From NCBI GenBank assembly GCA_947179485.1, contig OX359248.1, positions 3,737,501-3,801,500 on the forward strand: a stretch of 64,000 nt of DNA, in the 5' to 3' direction. Of the stretch, positions 39,594 to 51,400 are shown piece by piece (the stretch's first letter is position 1; each line of letters opens with the position of its first letter). Position numbers and translations under genes: made by a program. The stretch is from Allacma fusca. Taxonomy: Eukaryota > Arthropoda > Collembola > Symphypleona > Sminthuridae. The notes beneath the pieces are model-generated. The model was not told the origin of the DNA. It made no database searches and saw nothing but the letters and a program-made list of their open reading frames with translations.

Positions 39594-42030
39594 GAAGGAG
39601 GAAAAATGTAACAAAAGCACTCGACAATGTTACAATAAAACCAAAACCCAAGATTAGTTAGCCGTCGCACCTTATAATTTTCCCTCAATTTCTTCTTACA
39701 TAATGGGAGTGAAGTGTATGAGAGTATAGAATATAAATCAGTTGTAATCAAAGAGATTGTTTCTGCTCCCCTTGTTCCTTGTCGGCCCGCTCACACAATG
39801 CTCTACAATGCATCAACAATACCACAAAATCCCATGATTGCTGTACACATGACAATAATAAGGCAAATATTATCGTTACTGCCTCCGATCGTCCCTCAAT
39901 ATTCCTCAATTCAGAGGGGATAACACGTCGGTTTCCTTTGCGGAAACAGTCGGATCATACGATCCATTTTGAGAGATCATGTGAAATAGTATATAGTAGT
40001 TGTGATTTCATAACAGTATCAATTTTGTAAGTAACAATTGTAACGAACGCTGGGAATTCAAAGACAGGATTCTAAGTTCAATTTTTTGTTACGGTTTGCA
40101 AATTATACGTTTCCTTCGAACTATTTCGGGGGAAATGTTTTCTCATTGTCTGTATCCCATTCTGCAGGGACTATTTTTAGGAGATATAATTTATGGGAGA
40201 AGGGCTACAGCGTCCTCTGCCGACTTGAAATCCAATTTTGTAAGCGCTCTGAAAGCATGCTTTTAGTTCTTCTGAGCTTCACATTGCCAGACGTTATTTT
40301 CGACATTGGGCTGCTGTCAATTATAAAAATATGGGAAATGGTAATGCATTATTTAATTTAGAGTTTAATGGGTGAGAAAATCTGGGGGGGGGGGGTTTGC
40401 TGATTTATATTACTTGGAGCTTGTGACAGTATTGGAAGTAAAATATAAAACTGGAGGGGTACATTATTACATTAGATTTAAGGAAAAAGCTTTGAGGCAG
40501 AACTTCAAAGAATAGGTCTGGGCCTGCATGCACAAATGTGCGATTGTGAAAGGTCTTTAGTCTCATAACACGATTGAGTGGGTAAGACTAATGGTGAGAC
40601 TCCAGTTCTCAAAGCTAATTTTTTTTTCGAGCTTGTATACCCGAAAGGATTTCCTCTTGAAAATTAATCCACAAGATTTTGCCACCTCAGCCATTGTTCC
40701 GGGATAAAAGGGAGAGTGTTTGCCAGAGTCGTTGAAAGGAAATTGTAACACAGTCATATGAAAGCTTCTTTTTAAGTGGGTCTGTCTGGAGCAAGTGCCG
40801 CCAAGTAAATCCTATGGCCCAGTGTAATAATGTCCCATTACGTCGTTGACACTTGGAACAAATCCCGGATTTTAAAGGCTATACAGCATGGAAATTAGTG
40901 CTTTTACGCAGGTAACCAGTCTTCAACGAAGCGACTCAGAATTCCAGTCTGGTTCACTTACTCCTAATTTTGACGGAGAACACTATGTACAAGTTGCATA
41001 TGGGGTGTCTAGAATTGTACGAAGGACAAAACATTCGATGTTCATATTATGTCCAAGATATTATGTCCAAGGGGATACAGAAAGAATAACAAATCGTACA
41101 TTTTCGTCTGGAACTCATCAAATATGCTGAAGACCCGTACAATTATTTGACACCCCAAAAACTCAAGAAGGTATTTCTTTACAGTGCTCATACGTTCCAG
41201 TCATATATGGCACACACGCACATAGCTCTACTTACATACATACAAACATCCATACTTACAGGATAGATCTTACAATTTCACAAACTTAGATATGTACATA
41301 CGTATTTGCACTAGAATTATTTCGACTGCTGAGAAGCCTTAAAGATCTTTATTTATGAAATTATGGAAGAAGCTGAAAGTGAATAATTTTCAAAATATTT
41401 ATATAATCAGCATCACATACAAAAGAAAACATTGCACAGGTTTATATTTTTCCAGTCAAGCTCTTACAATCAATTCTAATACAGATTCCTCTCAAGTAGT
41501 GGAACAAAATCAAAATTTATTTATGATGGCAGGAAAAATCACAGGAAAGTAACTCCAGCCATCTGTTTCTTAGTCGGAGGAAAGACACATATCCAATAAT
41601 TTAAAAAACTGCTGTCAGTTTCACAAGGGATCTGAGTGAACACTATAGCTACATATGCTGATTCCTTTCTTTGGTTTACGTGGGAAATAACTAGCTAATA
41701 CATATAATTTGGAGTATGACTCTCTACATATAATGGCTTCCATAATCTTCGGGGTAAGAGAGTATAGAAGGGATATTCAAAGGGAATTCACAAGAGCAAA
41801 TTACATTTTAGTTATAAGAAGATTTCGATTAGTATTTGATATAGACATGCTACTGACATGAGGGCATGTGAGACACCACACCGGGTGCAGGTGTTGACAG
41901 TTGAATATTTAAAATATAAATAGAAAATAGAGTAAAAATAAAATATCGTTAGGAATATAGAGTTGTAAAGAATTGTAATAAGAGAGTTTGGCTGATTGTG
42001 AGACGGGTTGGCTTTTGAGGAGCTCTTTGA

Positions 42031-45000
42031 TCACTCCGGCTTTTCTTCAACATCAGTTTCCACACTCTTGATCTCACTTTGATTTTCTGCAACATGCTTC
42101 CATTTAATTAAATTCTTCCGACAGCCTTCCAATAATGGTTCTGATGGAGGTACGACTTGGGATAGAAGGTCATAGCAGCTAATGCATATAACACTAAGGA
42201 AGCCAACCTAGAAGACATACAGTTTCAATTACTCTACTAATAGTATCCCGTCATTAGTCAGACCTTCCACAGATGTGTATTTAAATTATGCAAGTCAAGT
42301 TATTCTACGTAAAATACGAATGTAATAATTATTATTGATAAAGAGTTCCAGTGTTCATGTTTGTTGTTCCTATTTCTTTTCTGAAGGAGATGAATAACAA
42401 TGTAGTACAATAAAAAAATATTTACTTGACTTGAAGGGAGCTGATGAGCTTTATCACGATCCATCATTGGAATAGGTGTCCTGCCTTGTTTCTTCTCTAA
42501 ATCCCCTTGCTCATAAAATTCCTCAAATATTACCCGGACCGTTTCCGCCTGGACTTCCCAAGGTTTTGCACTTGCACATAAATCCGCCGCTGTCATTCCT
42601 ATCGCTTGGGCCAATAATCTAACGAGGAAAAATATTTTCTCAATGTCCCCATACATACATATGTAGGTACTGTGTTTGTCATTTACTATTCCAGTAATTA
42701 CTTAGTCCTCTTCTTTTGAGCACAGATATAATAATTATATTTATTTACAATTTATAATAATTTGAGGTAACTTTACCTATGCTGAGGGTTGGCCCAGCTG
42801 AAACGTTTCTCTTCCAAAATAGTGGCTAGTTTAGCTTTGTTTGAAAAAAATAGAGCTAAGTCTGTTGCTAAAATACAATGTTTAATGTTCCCCAGAACTT
42901 GTTTATATTCTTCGGAGGATAATTTCGACAAAATGTTTAGCCCTTCCTGAAATCCACAAAGATTATTTCAATTAGAGTTAAATCTCTTTACAAGGGCCTT
43001 CCAAGGAAGTGTACAGGATACTCCAACCAGGATAGACCAGTCTTAGACTGATGCTGAAGGACTGACTGCAACATTGAGTGACTGACTGATGACTGACTGA
43101 GACTGCGACTGATAAATCTAACTACAGCTCAAGCAGAGCTGCTTTCAGGTAGCAAAAAATCAAGATCCGCACCTGAACCCGACCCGCACCTGAAATATCA
43201 GGTTAATTTTTTTCGTTGACCCGAACTTGGCCCTCCGGATCCGAGTTAATATCCGCACCTGTCAGGTATTTTTGGATCAGGTATTGCTTGGCTACCCGCA
43301 CCTGAAAAAATACCTGAGGTGCGGATTTCAAAACAAACCCGACCCGAACTTGAACCCGAACTTGAACCCGACTTTCAATTATTTTGTCAGAGGAAACTTA
43401 TAAACATAAGTTCTATCCTAAGACTTTATTAAAGTAAATATTATTTACAAATGACGTTAAGTTACAAATGCAAAAACTCGTACTAATTTTAAGTGACAAG
43501 CAGCACAAAAAGAATGGGAACTAGCTTTTGAAGCTTCCCCAAGTATTCTCTGAGTGATAGCTTTAGAAACAGACCGCAGATAATCATCATGCTTTTCAAA
43601 TTTTAACGAAGTTAAGGCACAAGTATACACGAAATAGATTCCAAATCGATGATGTCTATGTCTGCTACAACGCTAAGGCTATATCATGAAATTAATTAGC
43701 AAAGTTAGGTTGTTTGTTAATTTAATTGATATGGCGGCTCTCACGCATCACTGAACACATCGTGTCATTCAGCCATGTGACATTAACGTTCAGATCAGCC
43801 TGAAAGTTTCATTCACGTGAACTTAAAGTTAAATTATTAAGGTAAAAAATACTTGCAAAATACCTGAAATTGCAAGTTCGGGTTCAGGTATTTTGAATTC
43901 GTCGTACCGAACCTGTACCTGACATTGAGCTCAGGTATATTTTTTAAACCCGAACTTGATCGTAACCCGACCTGTAAAATCAGATGCGGATCCTGGATGT
44001 ACCCGCACTTGACCCGAATCTCAGGTACTTTTTTTTGTAGCTGACCCGAACCCGACCCGAACCCGACCCGACGGGTATTTTTCAGGTACTACCTGATACC
44101 TGCAAGCAGCTCTGAGCTCAAGACTTTGACTGACTTAGACTTATTTCTGAATCATCGGGACTGACTGAGACTGAGACGAACGCTTAAACCAATGTAGGAA
44201 TCAAGAAAATCATAAAGCGTACACAACGTATCTAGCGGAACAAAAATCTACATTGAAAATATTGGAGATTTTCGTAGTATTTTACAAAAGCAGATTCCAG
44301 GTCATCAATTGTATTGAAATGCAGCACAAGAAAATTTCCAAAAAAATAGGTATTTTTGAAATTTTCGCATTGTCCTCTGAGACTGTGACTTATTCGAGTG
44401 ACTCTTATAATGACTGTGACTGACTGAGACTCATAGGAAACGGCAAACAGACTTAAGGACTGACTGACTGATCAGACACTTAAGACTGATTTTGACTTGG
44501 ACTGAAAAAGGTAGGGACTGGTGGATCCTGACTCCAACCTCTTACTATAAGAAACCCCAATACTAGAGCATAATCTCTATAGTGACAAAAATATTTGCAT
44601 TTTGCCCCTGTCCCCCTAAATTCGTGGAAACAACGCTAATTTTTCTCCATCAAGTGAGAATCACTTCATTTGGAGGGATATTTTAGTCCTTGAAAGGGCG
44701 CTCTTATAAATAGAGAGATTGTTTTAATTCTCTAGTAAAAATGAGCACAGTCATAAAAGAACCATTTAATTGAGGTTCCATGTACTATAAACAATCCTCC
44801 TTTATTTATTTACACCTCTTAATTTTGTAGTACTATATAGGATCGGTGGTATTTTATGTCTTGGAGATTGTATTTTGAGAGTCACCTGCTCGGTTTTAGT
44901 CAGAAATTGAATAGTAATTTTATTACAGCTTTATATAGCTTCATTTAGGGGCTTTCCCCCGTAAAAGTTTGTGATACCTGCTGAAGGATGGCGACAGTTT

Positions 45001-45455
45001 GGTTAAAATGATGATGTTCCAGAGTGGAGGTAGTGTAAATGTTAGCAAGGGGACTGCTCGTGTCCAGCATAAATTGATTGTTCCTTCCGCGATGATCCAA
45101 GTCATGGCACAAGCAGCCCACGTAGAGAGATAAGCCCTGTTTAAAAATTCAGATAATCGTTATGGATTAGAAAAATGAGGCTCAATTTCCGGGATAATAT
45201 CCGACTACACGCCAGCTCACCTCTAAAGGTTTGAACGCCGAGGTCTTCTTCAGAATACAGTACATGCAATGGGCCACAGTGAAGCCATGAGCCCAATTAT
45301 GATACGGAACCCTCCGGTAGTTCTTTTTGACAGTGATAACGAATTTGTACAAAGAGTCCAAGTCGAATCTGGAGAGCCCGAAGAGATCGATGAACATGTG
45401 GACGGCATAGTGGATTTTCTTCATGTCATCCACATAAAGCGTCACGTAGGAAAAT
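42031..45455 (-). CDS. PDE catalytic domain, five exons
   Basis: Exons 45455-45221, 45136-44978, 42946-42777, 42618-42426 and 42207-42031. They contain, in order, [27 protein letters not shown], the [17 protein letters not shown] segment, [31 protein letters not shown] and the invariant Gln followed by VGF. All metal-binding and substrate-binding signature residues are present, so the enzyme should be active. The stop TGA is at 42033-42031. The 2-kb intron 42947-44977 carries a hAT-type element. Confidence 0.95.
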
Positions 45456-48400
45456 CTGGATTATTTAATTTAAAAATTCCTCGAAATCAGAGCCAAAGCA
45501 CACATTGGAATGCACATATATATATATATACATGAGGAATTAAATGAGACACAATATTCAATAAAAATGCGCATACTGCGTGAAATCCTCCGGAGCTTCT
45601 GTGGGTGGACCGTCATTCCTCACAGTCTCAAATTCCTCCTCAGTGCAAGTATTATGGTAGGAGAGTACGTCCAGGGCTACTTTGAATTTCTGCTCAGATC
45701 TCCGTATCTTATCGTAGAGTTTGGCATGATGGAGGGCTAATCCACAGTAGACAGCAAATGTTTCAAAGGCTTCCACATCATTTTGATTGAATTCCCCCAT
45801 TCTTTTGTTCACCATTTGAACCACTCCCATGACAGAGCCTCGGATGAAGATTGGCATGCAGAGTATTGTTTTTGTCACGTAGCCCGTCACTTGGTCAACG
45901 GTTCGATTAAAGCGGGGATCCGCATATGCATCCACAATATTCAACGTTTCTCCTGTTAGGGCAACCCTTCCGGCAATACCAGTTCCGATTTTGAATCTAG
46001 TTTTTTTTCAGAATGTTTCCAAATTAGATATACATTTTTAATTCTCTCGTGGATGTACGCCCTTATACTTATTTATTACCTACCATAAAAATCAGCGTTT
46101 AAAAAACTAGTACAAGAATAAAACATGTACGAAATATTTTTGTAAGGATCATAACATCTCAAATGTGACCTCATGGAATATGTTCCTTGTTTTAACAAAT
46201 AAGAATTCGACTACAAAACTCTCCGTAAATCCCTCAATTTTGGATTGTGAATTATTTGTGTGATTTTGCATCATTGTAATTAGCAACTTACGCAAGTATT
46301 AACGTGTCATATTATTACGTAAGTTATTGTTATACAGTGTTGTGTGTCTTTACTCAGCAAATCTACTAAAGTTGCTTGGAATTGGAAATATTTGAACAAT
46401 TAGAAATTATACCATAATTTGAATTTGCAATTAGTTCCTGCTTTTAAAAAAACATCCTACCTTATTTCCTGACTAATCTGAGACACCATGTTGGAATTAT
46501 CGGCATCAACCACACTCGGACCATTCCCACCCCCCATGTCAAAGATGCGGGCGTACAGTTCCCCACTCTTGCTGTCTATTAAAAATAAAGATGCCCGATC
46601 GGCGTCCACGAGCCTTTGAGCAAAGTTCATCACTTTCTTAATCACTGTGTCCATTGAGACCATGTCTTGAAAAATTGACCTGCATTTAAACAAGGAATTT
46701 AGAACACACTTCCAAACACTTGTAGCTCTCCAGAGGGATTGTACGTAAATTCTCATAAATGAGATTTTTACTTTTACCTCCGATCGTATTAATTGCAGAC
46801 AATAATGTACAAAAGCATGTAGGGTTGGATCTTTTTGTTATCACAATTAAGTGGAAGCAAGCGAAAAAGGACATTAACATGAGTGATAATAAAAGCTGTC
46901 GGGTATATGTAGGCTAGCGGGATATTTGGCTAGCGACTGAAGAACAATAGTATTAGAAATAAAGGGGAACAACACAAAATCCCTGACAATGCATATACAT
47001 AGATACATATACGTTGCGTTTTGATGGGACATATTTCATGAAATGGCCTAAGCCTGTCTGGTATGTCAAAACAGTCCATGTGACATTTAATATGATGAAA
47101 TGGTCACGTTGTCATATACATAATTACCCTGTCATGAAATCCCGCTATAAAAGCTCCCCACATTGCGACACATTTTCAAGACTCCGTATGAAGATAATTA
47201 TATACATATTACACAAGGACTAAATCCAAGGGTCAGTATTTAAAGTATTATAGGATACTCCAGCAATTACTTTGAATGGGACAGTGTCGGACAAGAGAGC
47301 TCTGAAGAGCCGCAAGTGAACAAATGTGAAGTGGAGGTTGAAGCGTGCGTTTTGCCAAGTACAGTATTGATGTGTATCTAATATTAACTCACCTAACCAT
47401 GCTCAGTAGAAACTCATTCAAAGTTTTTTGCCGATCAAGAACATCCTTCTGAGTGAACCCATAGCGATCCCAGTTCTTCCTCACGTGAGTATCGACAAAG
47501 TCTGGATTATTTAGAAGATACTGCTCAATTTTCCAAACTGACATATCCTCTGTGAGTGAAGGTCCCGAAAAAGTGATTTGCCCGTTAAACTTTTTGCTCC
47601 CCAATGGACTAACTTTATTTTTAGGGAGTACTTTCTCCAGCAATTATGTAAACAACTCACCTGCTCCCGGCACTACCTCCTCGTCCTCTTTTATCTCTTC
47701 CTTCCCTGCACAAACATAGGAGAAACGTTTTGTTATGTGTCTCTCATTTCGTTACCTTGGTACATATATATATCAGCTCAAGCTAAATGGGTACACACTG
47801 TCTACAGCCTCAATTAAAAGTGTACGTAGATATACAGAACACACTCCACAGGGCAAAATGCTCCCAATAATGCACACAGCACTACAAATATGCATACAGT
47901 ATATCTTGTCTCTTTACAGACCAAGGGTACGACCATAAGCTAAAACCTTGTAACAAATTCTGAAATCAAAATACTATAGTCCTGTCAATGCTTTTTGATC
48001 TAAGTCACAGAATTGCATTACAGGGGTATTCAATGGTAATAACTGAACTTGCACAAGTGGGGAAGAATTTTTTGTCCCAGGTCTTATGTAAACAGTGTGA
48101 GAGTTTTGGGAAATTGTACACTCTCCCTATACATGAAAATCCCTTAAATGCGATAAACTATCTCATGTATATACAAGATCTCTTCCATGACCTCTCTGAC
48201 ATTTAAGCAGAACAATAAATTATAGCGGCAGAGATAAGTCTCCAAATAATTTTCCCTCTTTGAAGGAACGGCTCTTATTGGGAGGGAGCTCCTTGTAGCG
48301 AGTGTACACTATGTGTACTCAACGTTGAGTGGATAATAGAATAAATTATAGTATTTATACTAAAGAGATAAAAAAAAAGTGAGCCCCTGAGGATCCGCTC

Positions 48401-51400
48401 TGTCCAGAGTGGACTGTATAGTAATTAATAGATAAACCCCAAGGAAATTATTTACCACAGACACATCCCATGCTCTTGGCTTTTACCACTAAGAACTCCA
48501 ATGCAAGCCAAAGACACGAATGGAATCATTTGAGATTTTCAAAATTCCTCGTTGATAAGGATATATGTAATTGAGGAGAGTAATCTCTACGGATGGGATG
48601 GAGGAGGGAAGAAGTGCGGGGAAATTTGTCATAGAATCCTGACACTGTAAAAGCTCAACGTCCAACTACAGATACAGAGAATGACTGGGATCCATCGTGG
48701 AGGGAATTTTATGATGTGATAAAAACCCTTTATTTGTCACTTATTTGGCCAAAACTTCACACACTCAGCACACTTATGAGAGAGGGAGGAAAAGAGGAGC
48801 TCAGGAGTTTCACAATCGAGTATCTATGCTGTTATTGAACTAGTATAGGCCAGGAGCACAGAGCCAGATCCCAAACTCAAAACAAACACCCAACCTCCTG
48901 TACGCTTCAATGTGCAGTAAAATAATAAACTGAAACTATTCCTTTCCGGGTAGAGCTACTTGAACATGTATACTTCTTGCCGGGGCGGAGTTGGCAGAGC
49001 TTCTACAACGACTTTATCCCCTAGCTTGGACTCTACTCATGCACTCATCGTCGTCCTCAAATAGCAACAATACACGCGAAATAGTCTCACTCGTCCTGTC
49101 TGTATCACGATGTGTGGGCAATATAATCGAATCCGAAAACTAAACTAAGAATTAAACTTGTATCTCGGGAGCAACTGGTGTTCCTCTGCCCGAGTCCAAG
49201 GATACTCACACGCAGGCTCTCCATTAAGTCAGAGGATTTTTTCCCCAAGCTTTTTTTTTATTCCTATTGATCTTCATAATTTTTCCCTAGTCATTTTTAA
49301 ACAATCCGCAAAGCTTTGAAAATAAACCTAAGCTTCCTTCCATAGAGGTCTGTTTACATTATATTTCCCACACACACACATACACTCACTCACACACACA
49401 CACACACATAATATACACACGAAGAGGAAAGCGGGCAGTTCGGGGTATCGAGTGTCACGTAGAGGTACTCATACTCCAATACTCCTGGTTTATCATTAGT
49501 TATTCAGGAAAATCCATAACTTCATACATATATCTTTCACTGTACACACACACACATACATAAATACATAATACAAAATACTGTAGACTCTTTCTCTATA
49601 ACGAATCTCTCCCGGGTTTTTTTGTACTAATTCTCTGGTATTTGTTTACATGAGGTCCTATATTAAGATTCGCTCTGTTGACCTAAAATATTTGAGATTT
49701 GTTTTTTTAATGGTTGTGTAAGGAAAGTCAATTGTAAGGGAATTCTTTTTATACAGCAACTCATACATGTCATTTGGAGGGAGTCTTTTCATAATTATAA
49801 TTGCCTACGTAGTTAGTACGACAGAGGTTCGTTACTGTATACTGTAGAAAGGATCTTAGGAAGGTTAGGTTCCTTACTATTTTTAAATGCTGAAGTATTG
49901 CCGAATGGACTGGAGGACCTGGATCGGGCCTGCTGCTGCCGTACAGGAATGCTGCTTCCACGTAATGCGGGTAAAGTCATGGGTGAGCTCGGACTGGTGG
50001 GCCGGGAGTTGAGACAGCTTTGATGGAATCGTGAGGTAGATGAATTTGATGACAGCGGGAGCGGGAGCCCACTCTTGTAATTCTGAGAGCCTGAAGATAA
50101 CCTTTTAGGACTCAGGAGCTGCTGCTCCGCTCCTTGGAAATCTAGTCAATATTTTTGTTTGTCAGCTTATTAGTGCTATCAATGGGAATATTAAATACGT
50201 AATTAAATTTCTCGAAAGGATTTCTCCGTCCCTTGTGAACACAAAATAATGATCATTATATTTTTCCTAATGCGTTTTGACTCGTATGTACGGACTCTCC
50301 TGTGTTTCTACAAGCGCAGCTCTGACGTGGTTAATAGTGTATGAGGAAAAATGAAGGTAGAAATAGCTCTTAAATGCTTGTTTTATTTAATTGGTTGAAG
50401 ATGTGCATATTTTCCTAATAGAAAATCTGGTAGTTGTGTGTGTGTGTGTGTGGGAGGGAAAGGGAATTTGTCTATTATGAAGGACGCCTCTGCAGAAGGA
50501 AAGAATATTTCAGGAGTGGATTAGAGAGGGGAATCATCAATTACTTATACACACGTGCGTAATGCTGGTTTGTATTTGTCACACCATGTACTTAAGTACA
50601 TATGTGCATGTAGCTTTATTACAATTTATTGACTTTCTCTTCCCTCCTAAAGCACGGACAGGACATCAGGAAAACAAAGTTTAACTATAAATAAGTTTGC
50701 ACATACATATGCAAACATTTCGGGCACGTAAGTACAGGGGGGCTGTGAGTCATTTCTAGCAAGTCAGACAACAAATAAGGAGCTACTATTTTTTATTTCC
50801 CGTATTTTATTGGGTCTGTGTATTTAAAAAAAATATATGAACTACTTGCAAATATTGTACATCGGAATTTTTGTTCTCTTCGTTAGCTACAACTGACTTA
50901 CAAAAGATAGCCTGGAAGAAAGTAAACCTTTCTCAAGATGCCAAAATATTGACGACAAGGATATGGAACTGGGAAGAAAGAAAGGAGCTCAGATAACAAA
51001 TAAAGATGAGATCTTCTAGATCAAAAATCTAAAATAAAAATGAACCATGAAACTTAATGAATTTAAGATTTGTTCAAGGAGTAGGACATTATCAGTATCA
51101 GGTATTCTGTTTGAGGTGTGTTTTCGTATGAGCTAAATTTTTGGGGGAATCCTGTCCGTGTGGATTCTGTGAGGTGGAAGGAACTTAATTGGAATCAACT
51201 TTATCGATAATATGAATGGGTCACGTGTAGAAGGAAGCTTTTATGGAGGATTATTTTACTGCTGTGAGATATGATCCGCATTTGTACATAAAACATAGAT
51301 AAATATTAGTGTTATAACAGTACAGTGTGCTCTAGTGATAAGAGCCCCGTAGAAGGAGCGGAACTTGACTGTTCATTATAATAAAACACTTTCTCTTCAA

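Larger units (their letters stand above)
30055..42030. other. Intergenic region between Rx and the PDE gene; no gene seen
   Basis: About 12 kb upstream of Rx and downstream of the PDE stop. The Rx 5' UTR and promoter must lie at its left end. It holds several GA/CT microsatellites, GTA/GTT triplets near 30701-30732, a G11 run near 40384-40396, and scattered TACATACATATGTA-like simple sequence. Open frames are short and resemble no family I know. A minus-strand AATAAA near 41348 is a possible PDE poly(A) signal, but it is distant. Confidence 0.65.

Noticed and set aside
42031..47608. Assignment of the phosphodiesterase to PDE5/6 or PDE11
   Set aside because: The catalytic C-terminus with PIPMMDRDK and [14 protein letters not shown] and the GAF text read closer to PDE10. 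PDE11 is kept as an alternative but is less likely.
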